Source: SIAJ01 sp036266155
GTDB taxonomy: Bacteria > Planctomycetota > Planctomycetia > Gemmatales > Gemmataceae
NCBI GenBank assembly: GCA_036266155.1
Contig: DATANR010000381.1
Coordinates: forward strand, 1-42,913
Direction: 5' to 3'
Length of the DNA stretch: 42,913 bases
Shown here: piece after piece, positions 32,981 through 41,666 of the stretch
Layout: each line of letters opens with the position of its first letter
How positions within the stretch are numbered: position 1 is the stretch's first letter
Translations under genes and position numbers: made by a program
Notes under the pieces: generated by a model
The model's input: the letters and a program-made list of their open reading frames with translations, nothing else
Databases searched by the model: none
Told to the model about the DNA's origin: nothing

Positions 32981-34603
32981 ATGCGGTCTCCCCGCCTGGC
33001 TCTTGCGATTGTCCTCCTCAGCGCGTGCGCGGCGAGTTCCGCGGATTTGCTTCCGCCCGATCGTCCCATCCAATCCGCCATCGATTTCTATGTCGACGCG
33101 AAGCTGAAGGCGTCCGCCGTCACGCCGGCGCCAGTGGCTGACGATTTTACGCTCATTCGCCGACTGACGCTTGATCTCGTGGGCCGCATTCCGACGCCGG
33201 CCGAGACGAAGGCCTATGTCGAGTCGACCGATCCGGAGAAGCGAGCGAAACTGGTCGATCGACTCATGGCGTCCCCGGCGTTCGTGCGGCATCAGGTCAA
33301 TCAGTTCGAAGCGATGATGGCCGGCCCCAACGGCCGTGGCAACTCGGGCGGACTTCGCGAGTACTTGACCAAGGCCCTCGGCGAGAATCGGCCGTGGGAC
33401 CAGATCTTCCGCGACATGCTGATCGCCAACGAGAGCGATGCGAAGACCAAGGGGGCCAGCGAGTTCGTCAAGTCGCGCGTGTCGGACCTCGACCGGTTGA
33501 CCAACGACGTCAGCGTGCTCTTTTTTGGCGTGAATGTTTCCTGCGCCCAATGTCACGATCACCCGCTCGTGCCCGACTGGAAACAAGACCACTTCTTTGG
33601 CATGAAGTCGTTCTTCGCCCGCTCATTCGACAACGCCGGCTTCCTGGCCGAGCGTGAGTTCGGCCAGATCAAGTTCAAACCGAAGGCGGGGCCGGAGAAG
33701 CAAGCGAAGATGATGTTCCTGACGGGGGCGACGGTTGAGGCGCCCGGTGCGAAAGAGCCATCGAAGGATGACGAGAAGAAGGAACGCGAGAAATTCGAGC
33801 AGGCGAAAAAAGACAAGAAGGTGCCGGCCCCGCCGAGCTTCAGCGCCCGAGCCAAACTCGCGGAAGTCGCGCTGCAATCGAAGGAGTCCGAGTTCTTTTC
33901 CCGCTCGATCGCCAATCGTTTGTGGCACCGCTTCCTCGGCTTCGGGCTCGTGATGCCGCTCGACCAGATGCACAGCGAGAACAAGCCGAGCCATCCCGAG
34001 TTGCTGACCTGGCTGGCCCGCGACATTGCCAACCATAAGTACGATCTTCGGCCGGCGATTCGTGGGATCGTCATGAGCCAGGCCTATTCGCGGTCGAGCA
34101 AATGGACGAGCGAATCTCAGCCGGCCCCGGCCCTCTTTGCGGTTGGACGATTGAAGCCGCTGACGCCGATGCAATTGGCCACGTCGCTGCGGATCGCGAC
34201 GGCCGACCCGTTGACGTTTGAGAACGTCAAACCGGATGAACTCGAAAAGCGGATCGAAGCGCAAGAGAACGGTGCCCGCGGGTTCGCGTCGTCCATCGCG
34301 CAGCCGACCGACGACTTCCAGGTGGGCGTCAACGAGGCCCTGCTGTTCAGCAACAGCGACAAGGTGAGCCGCGAGTTCCTGGCCGACGGCAACGACAAGT
34401 TGCTCGGCCGCGTCAAGGCCGCGGCCGACGACGCCAAGGCGATCGACTTGATTGTGCGGTCCGTCCAATGCCGCCCGGCGACGGCGGATGAGCAAAAAGT
34501 CCTTCAGGAATATTTGAGCCGACGAGGCGACCGAAAGCCGGAGGCTTTTCGGCAAGTAATCTGGGCGCTGATCAGCGGGGCGGAGTTCCGATTTAATTAC
34601 TAA
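32981..34603 (+). CDS. Exported DUF1549/DUF1553 protein
   Basis: The 540-residue product has a signal peptide (RLALAIVLLSACAASSAD). The DUF1549 (PSCyt2) part has DDFTLIRRLTLDLVGRIPTPAE, then VSCAQCHDHPLVPDWKQDHFF, where a CxxCH motif could bind heme. The DUF1553 (PSD1) part has SIANRLWHRFLGFGLV, SHPELLTWLARDI, IRGIVMSQAYSRSS and the closing RQVIWALISGAEFRFNY. The usual N-terminal cytochrome domain (PSCyt1) is missing, so this is the shorter version, with a Lys/Glu-rich insert at about 260-285. It is followed by a DUF1501 gene, the standard planctomycete pairing. The pathway is unknown; extracellular catabolism is often suggested. Confidence 0.88.
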   Translation: MRSPRLALAIVLLSACAASSADLLPPDRPIQSAIDFYVDAKLKASAVTPAPVADDFTLIRRLTLDLVGRIPTPAETKAYVESTDPEKRAKLVDRLMASPAFVRHQVNQFEAMMAGPNGRGNSGGLREYLTKALGENRPWDQIFRDMLIANESDAKTKGASEFVKSRVSDLDRLTNDVSVLFFGVNVSCAQCHDHPLVPDWKQDHFFGMKSFFARSFDNAGFLAEREFGQIKFKPKAGPEKQAKMMFLTGATVEAPGAKEPSKDDEKKEREKFEQAKKDKKVPAPPSFSARAKLAEVALQSKESEFFSRSIANRLWHRFLGFGLVMPLDQMHSENKPSHPELLTWLARDIANHKYDLRPAIRGIVMSQAYSRSSKWTSESQPAPALFAVGRLKPLTPMQLATSLRIATADPLTFENVKPDELEKRIEAQENGARGFASSIAQPTDDFQVGVNEALLFSNSDKVSREFLADGNDKLLGRVKAAADDAKAIDLIVRSVQCRPATADEQKVLQEYLSRRGDRKPEAFRQVIWALISGAEFRFNY

Positions 34604-34673
34604 CCACAGAGACACAGCGACACCGAGAAGGCAGAGACGAGAAATTCGTTTGTTCACTCTGTGCCTCTGTGGT
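34603..34673. repeat. ACCACAGAGACACAG inverted repeat between DUF1549 and DUF1501 genes
   Basis: ACCACAGAGACACAG (34603-34617) and its complement with one mismatch (34659-34673) bracket 41 bases. The text CACAGAGACACAG is a common dispersed repeat in environmental bacteria. The hairpin lies between two genes expected to be co-transcribed, so it may act in mRNA processing more than termination. Confidence 0.75.
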
Positions 34674-34694
34674 GAAATACTCTGGAGAACGACA

Positions 34695-35999
34695 ATGAAC
34701 ATTCATCGCTTCTGCGGGTCGCCGGATCATGCGATTTCGCGTCGCGGGTTTCTCGGTACGGCGGCCGCTGCCATTGGGACCGCTGCGTTCGCGGACATGA
34801 CCGGGCTCGATATCCTCGCCAACTCGGTTCTCGCTGGCGAGATGAAGAAGCAGCAGAAACGCGTGATCCTGCTCTGGCTCGCGGGCGGGGCAAGTCAGCT
34901 TGAAACGTGGGACCCGAAGCCGGGCGCCGCGACCGGTGGGCCGTTCCGCTCAATCCAGACTGCGGTATCCGGCGTGCGCATCTCCGAGCTGATGCCGAAG
35001 ATGGCCGATCGGATGAAGCATAAACTCGCGATCCGCTCGTTGAACACGAAGAACGGCGACCACGGCGGCGCGGCCATGCTCATGATGCGTGGCCGGCGCG
35101 ACGAGGCCAACGTCAAGTTCCCGGATCTCGGGGCCGTCATCGCCAAGGAGATGGGCCGGGCAGATAGCCAGGTACCGGACTATGTGACTTTCTACACGCA
35201 GACCGAAGGTCGCAGCATGGCCCCGGGCAGTTCGGGGTTCCTCGGCAGCCGCTATGCCCCAATGGAATTGACGACGAACAATCAGCCGGACAACATCAAG
35301 CGGCTCGACGGCATCAACGAACTCGACCATCAACAGCGGGCCGACCTACGTGACCTGCTCAGCAAACAATTTGCCCAGGGCCGCACGTCAGCACCGCTCG
35401 GCAGTCACAATGAAGCCTACCAGCGCGTCCGCGGCTTGATGGCGAGCGACAAGCTCTTCGACGTTTCGCAGGAAACCGACAAGATGCGCGATCAATATGG
35501 CCGCACGCAGTTCGGCGAGCAGACGTTGATCGCACGCCGCTTGATCGAGGCCGGTGTGCCATTCGTACGTGTCGGCCGGGCCTGGTGGGACAGCCACGGT
35601 CAGAACTTTGAAACGCACCAGGAAATGGTCCCGGAACTCGATCACGTGATGGCCGCGCTCGTCGACGATTTGAAGGACCGCGGGCTGCTCGAACACACGA
35701 TGATCATCACGCTCGCCGAGTTCGGCCGTACGCCGAGCATCAACCCGAGCCTGGGCCGCGACCACTTCGCTTCCGCGTGGTCGTGCTCGCTGACCGGCGC
35801 CAGCATCAAGCCGGGCGCCTATGGCAAGTCGGACGCGACGGGCAACAAGGTGGTCGAAGGCGAAGTCGACGCGGCCAAGCTGTTCGCGACGATCTACTCG
35901 GCCCTCGGGATCAACCCGCACAAGAACTACTATCTCGGCGCCCGCCCGGTCCCGCTGGTCGAACCGGGGACGGAGCCGATCAAGGAAGTGTTGGCTTAG
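34695..35999 (+). CDS. Tat-exported DUF1501 (sulfatase-superfamily-like) protein
   Basis: The 434-residue product carries a twin-arginine signal, SRRGFLGTAAAAIGTAAFA (about 14-34). The DUF1501 core is visible: KRVILLWLAGGASQLETWDPKPG, AIRSLNTKNGDHGGA, a central LIARRLIEAGVPFVRVG, WDSHGQNF, and the C-terminal TMIITLAEFGRTPSINPSLGRDHF. The fold belongs to the alkaline-phosphatase/sulfatase superfamily and the metal-ligand-type His and Asp residues look retained, but the activity is undetermined. ATG 34695 with CTGGAGA upstream is preferred over 34650. It pairs with the DUF1549 gene before it, and a WD40 gene follows after 90 bases of palindromic repeat. Confidence 0.9.
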   Translation: MNIHRFCGSPDHAISRRGFLGTAAAAIGTAAFADMTGLDILANSVLAGEMKKQQKRVILLWLAGGASQLETWDPKPGAATGGPFRSIQTAVSGVRISELMPKMADRMKHKLAIRSLNTKNGDHGGAAMLMMRGRRDEANVKFPDLGAVIAKEMGRADSQVPDYVTFYTQTEGRSMAPGSSGFLGSRYAPMELTTNNQPDNIKRLDGINELDHQQRADLRDLLSKQFAQGRTSAPLGSHNEAYQRVRGLMASDKLFDVSQETDKMRDQYGRTQFGEQTLIARRLIEAGVPFVRVGRAWWDSHGQNFETHQEMVPELDHVMAALVDDLKDRGLLEHTMIITLAEFGRTPSINPSLGRDHFASAWSCSLTGASIKPGAYGKSDATGNKVVEGEVDAAKLFATIYSALGINPHKNYYLGARPVPLVEPGTEPIKEVLA

Positions 36000-36010
36000 C
36001 GTACGTCGCA

Positions 36011-36072
36011 GCTGAATTCGTAAGAATTCAGTTCTCCGGTACGCCAGCACCTGAATTCTCACGAATCCAGCT
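36011..36072. repeat. CTGAATTC inverted-pair repeat
   Basis: Two hairpins, CTGAATTC-GTAA-GAATTCAG (36012-36031) and CTGAATTC-TCAC-GAATCCAG (36051-36070, one mismatch), are inverted copies of one roughly 22-base unit. The element nearly fills the 90-base spacer between the DUF1501 and WD40 genes. The WD40 gene has no clear ribosome site after it. Confidence 0.8.
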
Positions 36073-36089
36073 AAACAAAACGCACAAAC

Positions 36090-37088
36090 ATGGCAAATCC
36101 CGAAAAACTCAAGGTCGCCAAAGAAGTTTCGCACAAGGCGATCGCGTTCGCCATGGCCCGTGTGGCGGAGTCCATGCGCGTCTACCTCGGCTGTTCCGAC
36201 TTCAAGGTCTACGAGGCCGACCTCGCGGCCATGAAGGTCGAGCCGAAGGAACTGTATGGCCACGAAAGCTACGTCACCGGCGTCGCGCTCGCGGGCAAGA
36301 CGCTGGTGAGCGGCGGCTACGATGGCAAGCTAACGTGGTACGACACGGACGCGAAGAAGATCATTCGCTCCGAGACGGCCCACGCGAAGTGGATTCGCCG
36401 TGTCGTCGCCAGTCCGGACGGCAAAGTTGTCGCGAGCGTGGCGGACGACATGGCCTGCCGGCTCTGGGATGCGGCGACCGGCAAGCAACTGCACGAACTC
36501 CGCGGCCACGGCGAGAAGACGCCAAACGGATTCGGCTCGATGCTGTACGCGGCCACGTTCTCGCCGGACGGCAAGCACATCGCGACTGCAGACAAGGTGG
36601 CGAAGATCAAGGTCTGGGAAGTGACGTCGGGCAAGCCGGTCGCCGAGATGGAAGCGCCGATCATGTACACCTGGGACCAGGTGCAACGGCTGCACTCGAT
36701 CGGCGGCATCCGTTCGCTCGCGTTCTCGCCAGATGGCAAGACGCTGGCCGTCGGCGGCACCGGGAAGATCGGCAACATCGACCATCTCGAAGCCAAGGCC
36801 CGGATTGAGTTGTTCGACTGGTCGACGCAGAAGCGGCAAATCGAGTACGTCAGCGACAAGAGCCAGGGCCTCGTCAACGCGCTGCGCTTCACGCCCGACG
36901 GCTCGTTCCTGCTCGCTGCCGGCGGCGCCAACGAAGGCTTCCTGCTCGTCTTGGACCGCGACGCCAAGAAGACACTGCGGCAAGAAAAGATCACGGCCCA
37001 CATTCACGACATGACGATCGACGAGAAGGGCGAGACGATCGTCATGTCGGGGCACAACAAAGTTGTGGTGGAGGAGATGAAGGGGTAA
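36090..37088 (+). CDS. WD40-repeat beta-propeller protein
   Basis: The 332-residue protein has no signal peptide. About seven blades are indicated by GHESYVTGVAL, LVSGGYDGKLTWYD, RVVASPDGKVVASVADDMACRLWDAATGK, ATFSPDGKHIATADKVAKIKVWEV, LAFSPDGKTLAVGGTG, LRFTPDGSFLLAAGG and MTIDEKGETIVMSGHNK. It follows the DUF1549 and DUF1501 genes; WD40 proteins often complete such planctomycete sets, where they may scaffold or bind partners. Unlike those partners it should stay in the cytoplasm unless exported by an unusual route. The transcript ends at a strong terminator at 37105. Confidence 0.88.
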   Translation: MANPEKLKVAKEVSHKAIAFAMARVAESMRVYLGCSDFKVYEADLAAMKVEPKELYGHESYVTGVALAGKTLVSGGYDGKLTWYDTDAKKIIRSETAHAKWIRRVVASPDGKVVASVADDMACRLWDAATGKQLHELRGHGEKTPNGFGSMLYAATFSPDGKHIATADKVAKIKVWEVTSGKPVAEMEAPIMYTWDQVQRLHSIGGIRSLAFSPDGKTLAVGGTGKIGNIDHLEAKARIELFDWSTQKRQIEYVSDKSQGLVNALRFTPDGSFLLAAGGANEGFLLVLDRDAKKTLRQEKITAHIHDMTIDEKGETIVMSGHNKVVVEEMKG

Positions 37089-37104
37089 CTAGGCGAAACG
37101 CAAC

Positions 37105-37147
37105 AAAGAGCGGCGATTGCTTTCACGAGCATTCGCCGCTCTTTTTT
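37105..37147 (+). terminator. Intrinsic terminator after the WD40 gene
   Basis: AAAGAGCGGCGA (37105-37116) pairs perfectly with TCGCCGCTCTTT (37133-37144). The stem continues inward (TGC/GCA) and is followed by a run of six T from 37142. It starts 17 bases after the stop and closes the DUF1549-DUF1501-WD40 unit. Its stem resembles the AAAGAGCGCC hairpins near 16456-16606. Confidence 0.9.
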
Positions 37148-37216
37148 CGCGCGCCCTTCGTTCCGACGCGTAGGTCCGTTACTCTAAATGTGTAGGCCGC
37201 CTCACGGAGCCGTCGG

Positions 37217-39061
37217 ATGATAAACACCCCGCTCAAGGAAGCGGTTTTTCGCCTGCTGACGCATGTCGCGACGCCGGCTCAGTACATCGGCGGCGAACTC
37301 AATAGCGTGGTGAAGGATCATCGCCATGTTCGCGGCCGGCTCTGTTTGGCGTTTCCCGATACGTACCAGCTCGGCATGAGCCATCATGGTTTGCAGGTCC
37401 TTTACAGCTTGCTCAACGCCGACCCGCAATGGGCCTGCGAGCGGGCGTTCACGCCGTGGCTCGACTGGGAAGGCGAACTGCGCGGCCACCGCTTGCCGCT
37501 CTATTCGTTGGAGACTTTCACGCCGCTCCGCGAATTCGACCTGATCGGCTTCAGCCTCCAGTACGAGGTCAGCTACACCAACGTGCTGACGATGCTCGAC
37601 CTCGGCGGCATTCCGCTTTTCTCGACCGAACGGCGCGTCAACGATGCGCTCGTGATTGCCGGCGGCCCCGGTGCCCAGAACCCGGAACTGCTGGCGCCGT
37701 TCGTCGATCTCTTCGTGATCGGCGACGGCGAGGAGTCCCTTGCCTGGGTCATGGAGAAATGGGTCACGCTCAAGGAGCAAGCGCTGCGCGACGGCGACCT
37801 GTCATTCCGGCGACGGCAAGACATGCTTGCCGAACTCGTGGGCTCGACGACCTGGGCCTATGCGCCGATGTTCTACGAGCCGGAATATCACGCCGACGGA
37901 ACACTCGCGGCCGTGCACCGGACGCGGGCCGACGTGCCGAAAGAAGTGATGGCCTGCACGATCACGCAGGACCTTGATGCGATTCCATTGCCGACGAAGC
38001 CCGTCGTGCCGTTCATTCAGACACCGCACGACCGCATCGCCATCGAGATCATGCGCGGCTGTCCGCACCAGTGTCGCTTCTGTCAATCGACCGTCATCAA
38101 GCGGCCGTTGCGGTTGCGAAGCGTCGAGACCATCGTCCAGTCGGCCCTCGAAAGCTATCGCAACACGGGCACGAACGAAATTTCGCTGCTGAGCCTGTCG
38201 TCGAGCGACTACCCGTATTTCGAAGAACTCGTCAAACGGATGCAGGAAGTCTTCAACCCGCTCGGCGTCAATGTCTCGCTGCCAAGCCTGCGAATCAACC
38301 ATCAACTGCGCACGCTGCCGCAACTCATGAGCGGGGCACGCAAGGCCGGCCTCACACTCGCCCCCGAGGTTGCCCGCGACGACATGCGTGAACAGATCCG
38401 CAAGCGGATCAAGAACGACGATCTTTATGAAGGGTGCCGCGAGGCGTTTAAGAACGGCTGGCAACGGGTCAAGCTTTACTTCCTCTGCGGGCTGCCGGGC
38501 GAGCGCGTCACCGATCTGGATGGCATCATCGAGATGTCCGAGGTGATCGCAAGAATCGGCCGCGACGTCCGCCGCAAGCCGACCGAGGTCACCGCGTCCG
38601 TCTCCAACTTCGTGCCGAAGCCGCACACGCCGTATCAATGGAACGGCATGCAGACCCGTGAGTATTTCCAGTGGGCTGGCCACTATCTGAAGAGCAAGGT
38701 TCGCAACAAGTCCGTTTACGTGAAGCAACACGACATCGAGACAAGCCTGCTCGAAGGCCTGCTCACGCGTGGCGACCGCCGCATCGCGCCAGTCATTCAC
38801 GAAGCGTGGCGGCGCGGGGCCCGGCTCGATGCCTGGAAAGAGTGCTTCAATTCGCAAATCTGGTGGAAGACCGTCGCCGACCTTGGAATCGACTTCACCC
38901 ACTACGTCCATCGCCAGCGGCCAACGGGCGAACTCTTGCCGTGGGACCACGTCAACGTGAAGAAGGGCCGAGCGTATTTGGAAAAAGAACAGGAACGCAG
39001 CGTGATTCAACTCACCGTCATGGCCGAGGCCGGCGGGCCGGCAACCGGCTGCGGAGGCTGA
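37217..39061 (+). CDS. TIGR03960-type B12-binding radical SAM protein
   Basis: The 614-residue product has an N-terminal cobalamin-binding-like half: LAFPDTYQLGMSHHGLQVLY, IGFSLQYEVSYTNVLTML, VIAGGPGAQNPELLAPFVD and FVIGDGEE. The radical SAM core begins near residue 280 with RGCPHQCRFCQ, which supplies the three cysteines of the 4Fe-4S cluster. Later motifs are NEISLLSLSSSDY, LTLAPEVARDDMR and VKLYFLCGLPGE. The text matches TIGR03960, whose reaction is not established. Its usual partner, TIGR03936/DUF2344, is not fused and not adjacent. ATG 37217 has GGAG upstream. An FkbM methyltransferase gene follows at 71 bases. Confidence 0.88.
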   Translation: MINTPLKEAVFRLLTHVATPAQYIGGELNSVVKDHRHVRGRLCLAFPDTYQLGMSHHGLQVLYSLLNADPQWACERAFTPWLDWEGELRGHRLPLYSLETFTPLREFDLIGFSLQYEVSYTNVLTMLDLGGIPLFSTERRVNDALVIAGGPGAQNPELLAPFVDLFVIGDGEESLAWVMEKWVTLKEQALRDGDLSFRRRQDMLAELVGSTTWAYAPMFYEPEYHADGTLAAVHRTRADVPKEVMACTITQDLDAIPLPTKPVVPFIQTPHDRIAIEIMRGCPHQCRFCQSTVIKRPLRLRSVETIVQSALESYRNTGTNEISLLSLSSSDYPYFEELVKRMQEVFNPLGVNVSLPSLRINHQLRTLPQLMSGARKAGLTLAPEVARDDMREQIRKRIKNDDLYEGCREAFKNGWQRVKLYFLCGLPGERVTDLDGIIEMSEVIARIGRDVRRKPTEVTASVSNFVPKPHTPYQWNGMQTREYFQWAGHYLKSKVRNKSVYVKQHDIETSLLEGLLTRGDRRIAPVIHEAWRRGARLDAWKECFNSQIWWKTVADLGIDFTHYVHRQRPTGELLPWDHVNVKKGRAYLEKEQERSVIQLTVMAEAGGPATGCGG

Positions 39062-39131
39062 ACCGGCTGGGGTGGACAAATGGGCTTTGCCGTGGTCCAA
39101 TCTCGCGCCCGAAGGGTGCGGAGATTGGAGC

Positions 39132-39938
39132 ATGGTCCTCAAAATCCCGATCAAGAACTTCGCCCTGCGCTACATGCCGGAAGCGATTCTTCAGCAGGTC
39201 CGCAGGTCGCACTATGCGCGCAAGCTCATGTCGGCGACGCCCGAAGCGGAGATGGCCGTTCTTCGGCATTTGACTCCGCCCGGCGGCTGCGCGATCGATC
39301 TTGGGGCGAACTTCGGTCTCTATACCCGCTTCTTCGCGGCGGCCGTCGGTAGTGATGGCGTGGTCCACGCCGTCGAACCGGTGTCGCCGATGTATGACGT
39401 GCTGCGATCGAACGTAAATCGCCTCGGGCTGAGCCAGGTCCGCACACACCCGGTCGCGGTGTCGGACGCGACGCGCACGGTCAATATGGTGATTCCGCGC
39501 TACACCAGCGGCGGATCGAATTTCTACGAAGCCAGAATCGCGCGCAAGTCGTCGCGCGGCATGAAATCGATCCGCGTGCCCGGCATTCGGCTCGACGACT
39601 TGTTCGCGCGCCTACCGCGCATCGATGTTGTGAAGTGCGACGTCGAGGGACATGAGTTGAATGTCCTCCGCGGCGCGGAGACGATCCTTCATCGTCATCG
39701 TCCGGCTTGGCTCCTTGAGATCTCGGGCAACCCGGATGACACGTCATCGAGTGCTGCCGAAGTTGTTGATTTGATGCGTTCGGAAGGATACGAGATCTAC
39801 CATTTCGACGGTCATCGCGTCGAGCCACGCGAACGGGGGATGCGGGCGGTCAACTATTTCTTCCTGCGGCCGGAGCATCTTGGCCGCCTGCCGCAAGAGA
39901 TGAAGGTCATGACCAGCGGGCCCACTGTTCTGGTGTGA
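39132..39938 (+). CDS. FkbM-family SAM-dependent methyltransferase
   Basis: The 268-residue protein shows the SAM-binding motif AIDLGANFGLYTRFFA (about residues 54-70), the acidic ribose contact AVEPVSPMYDVLRSNV, and the family signature IDVVKCDVEGHELNVLRGAETIL, followed by PAWLLEISG. FkbM enzymes methylate hydroxyls of sugars, polyketides or lipids; the acceptor here is unknown. ATG 39132 with TTGGAG upstream is chosen over 39072, whose extra 20 residues look non-coding. The last 32 bases overlap the 3' end of the convergent MnmE-like gene. Confidence 0.87.
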   Translation: MVLKIPIKNFALRYMPEAILQQVRRSHYARKLMSATPEAEMAVLRHLTPPGGCAIDLGANFGLYTRFFAAAVGSDGVVHAVEPVSPMYDVLRSNVNRLGLSQVRTHPVAVSDATRTVNMVIPRYTSGGSNFYEARIARKSSRGMKSIRVPGIRLDDLFARLPRIDVVKCDVEGHELNVLRGAETILHRHRPAWLLEISGNPDDTSSSAAEVVDLMRSEGYEIYHFDGHRVEPRERGMRAVNYFFLRPEHLGRLPQEMKVMTSGPTVLV

Positions 39939-40896
39939 ATGGCACCGGTTCGCCGGGTTCGGGTGGGAATGGGACCAGTCGTGCAACGATTTGGCTGATG
40001 AGTGCGTTGATGCCGGCGCCGGTCAATGCGGACACATGCGCCGCTGCAGGGAACGCATCGGCCGGCAAATCGATCAGGTCAATCTTGTTGAGCACGACGA
40101 TCTGGCCATTCGCCCTCGCTCCCGCTTCGGGCTCCGGCTGACTCGCATCCACAATCCACAAAACCAAGTCGCTCGTCGCGGCCGCGGCCCGCGTGCGTTC
40201 GATGCCTTCGGCCTCGATGGCGTCGTTCGACTCTCGCAAACCGGCCGTATCGATGAAATCGATCGGCCAGCCATCGCAGGCGAGCGAGACGGACACGGCA
40301 TCACGCGTGGTTCCGGGAATCGGGGAAACGACGCTGCGGCCGAACCCGGCGAGAGCGTTGAGCATGCTGCTCTTGCCGACGTTCGGCGCGCCGACAATGG
40401 CAACCTTCCACGGTTCGACAAGATGCCGACCCACGCGGGCGTTGCGATGCAAGAGCGCCCGCATTCGTTCCGCAGCCGGCCCGCCGGCCTGTACGATGGC
40501 AGCGGCTCGATCGTAAGCTCCATGAAACTGATCGAGCAAAATGCTTGCAGTACGCACCGTGCGTGCTTGGGTCAGCATTCGTAACACGACATTTGCCGGA
40601 CTGGATGTCTCTTGTATCCCCTTCGAGCTAAGCATCGCCAACAGCGACTTCACCACCCGCGGCCCGCCGTGACTGTGAACCTCAAAAGTCTCTGGCGCCG
40701 TTTGGGCCAGGATGATCTCGTCGATCACCGGGTCGCCGATGCGGCCAATCGAAAACCTGGCCGGCGGCTTGCTCAAGCTCTTGCCGGCCGCCGTGCGAAA
40801 CTGTTGCTGAAGGACAGGCCATGCGTCCGGGCCACGGACTTCGAGCACGGCAACGGCAGCGCTGCACGGCGGCGTCAGGACGGTGACATGGGTCAT
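39907..40896 (-). CDS. Shortened MnmE-like GTPase
   Basis: The 329-residue protein aligns to MnmE/TrmE but ends about 120 residues early. The N-terminal tetrahydrofolate-binding-type domain is present (APETFEVHSHGGPRVVKSLL, about residues 66-85). A reduced helical part follows, then the G domain: G1 GAPNVGKSS, G2 GTTRD, G3 DTAGLRE, G4 NKID. The C-terminal helix bundle with the catalytic C[IL]GK motif is absent, so normal tRNA wobble-uridine modification is unlikely. ATG 40896 overlaps the TGA of coaX (ATGA). With obg and coaX it forms one transcription unit. A paralogue with a new role is favoured; a full mnmE should exist elsewhere in the genome. Confidence 0.82.
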   Translation of the reverse strand: MTHVTVLTPPCSAAVAVLEVRGPDAWPVLQQQFRTAAGKSLSKPPARFSIGRIGDPVIDEIILAQTAPETFEVHSHGGPRVVKSLLAMLSSKGIQETSSPANVVLRMLTQARTVRTASILLDQFHGAYDRAAAIVQAGGPAAERMRALLHRNARVGRHLVEPWKVAIVGAPNVGKSSMLNALAGFGRSVVSPIPGTTRDAVSVSLACDGWPIDFIDTAGLRESNDAIEAEGIERTRAAAATSDLVLWIVDASQPEPEAGARANGQIVVLNKIDLIDLPADAFPAAAHVSALTGAGINALISQIVARLVPFPPEPGEPVPFTPEQWARWS

Positions 40897-41657
40897 GACA
40901 GGTATTCGGCCGCGTGCAGGATGCCTTCGAGAGTAAGAGCCGGGCGAATCTCGCTACGAAACTGATGGCGCGACTGCATCAGCCCGGCAAGCTGTGGCGA
41001 CATGTCGCCGCCCGTGAGACAGATTCGGGGAGCGATCGTGCACCGGCTGGCCATTTCACGGACCACCGCATCGGCGCCGCCGGCAATCGCGTATAGCAAG
41101 CCGAGTTTGATCGCGGCCTCCGTGTTCGTCCCCGGCGGTCCTGGAGGCAGCGCGCTAGCCGCGTCCACGAGCGGCAACGCGGCCGTGTGTTCCTTGAGCG
41201 AAAGGGCCATCAACCGCAGACCGGGAAAGATCACACCGCCGGCGAAGCTGCCTCGCTCATGCAGCAGATCGATGGTCACGGCCGACCCCGCATCGACAAT
41301 GATCGCCGGTTCTCCTGGCCGCCCCGCCGCCTTCACCGCGAGCACATTCAGCAATCGGTCGAGACCCACTCGGTTCGGTTCATCGACGCTCACACCGATG
41401 GGAATCTTGCGGGCCGCATCGATCGCGATGACCTTCTCGCCCCGCGATTCAGCCCAGGCGATGAACTGCCGCAACCGTTCCGGAACCGTGGAGGCGACCG
41501 CCCAGGTTCGAATCGCTGTGCCCCACTCGCTAGCAAGCCGTTCCCACGCCGCAAGATCGTCGGCCGGCAGCCCGCGGACCGGGAGTTCGAGCCTTCCATT
41601 GGTAACGCGGCAGAACTTGACCCGACTGTTGCCGATGTCAACGACGGCGTCTGGCAT
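40893..41657 (-). CDS. coaX: Type III pantothenate kinase
   Basis: This 254-residue enzyme of the ASKHA fold catalyses the first step of CoA synthesis, ATP-dependent phosphorylation of pantothenate. The phosphate-binding segment is DIGNSRVKF (7-15). The family signature NRVGLDRLLN follows, then AIIVDAGSAVTIDLL and GGVIFPGLRLM. Type III enzymes need a monovalent cation and resist CoA feedback, as known for the family. It lies 9 bases from the obg stop and overlaps the MnmE-like gene at its 3' end, so all three are probably transcribed together from upstream of obg. Confidence 0.9.
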   Translation of the reverse strand: MPDAVVDIGNSRVKFCRVTNGRLELPVRGLPADDLAAWERLASEWGTAIRTWAVASTVPERLRQFIAWAESRGEKVIAIDAARKIPIGVSVDEPNRVGLDRLLNVLAVKAAGRPGEPAIIVDAGSAVTIDLLHERGSFAGGVIFPGLRLMALSLKEHTAALPLVDAASALPPGPPGTNTEAAIKLGLLYAIAGGADAVVREMASRCTIAPRICLTGGDMSPQLAGLMQSRHQFRSEIRPALTLEGILHAAEYLS

Positions 41658-41666
41658 GGCCGTCCC

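Noticed and set aside
33530..33580. CAQCHDH as proof of a c-type cytochrome
   Set aside because: The CxxCH motif is real, but it lies within the DUF1549 domain and no other cytochrome c features are present; heme binding is left open.
37802..39154. 450-codon minus-strand frame opposite the radical SAM gene
   Set aside because: The plus strand carries the radical SAM cluster motif and a continuous family match; the minus frame has no recognisable domain.
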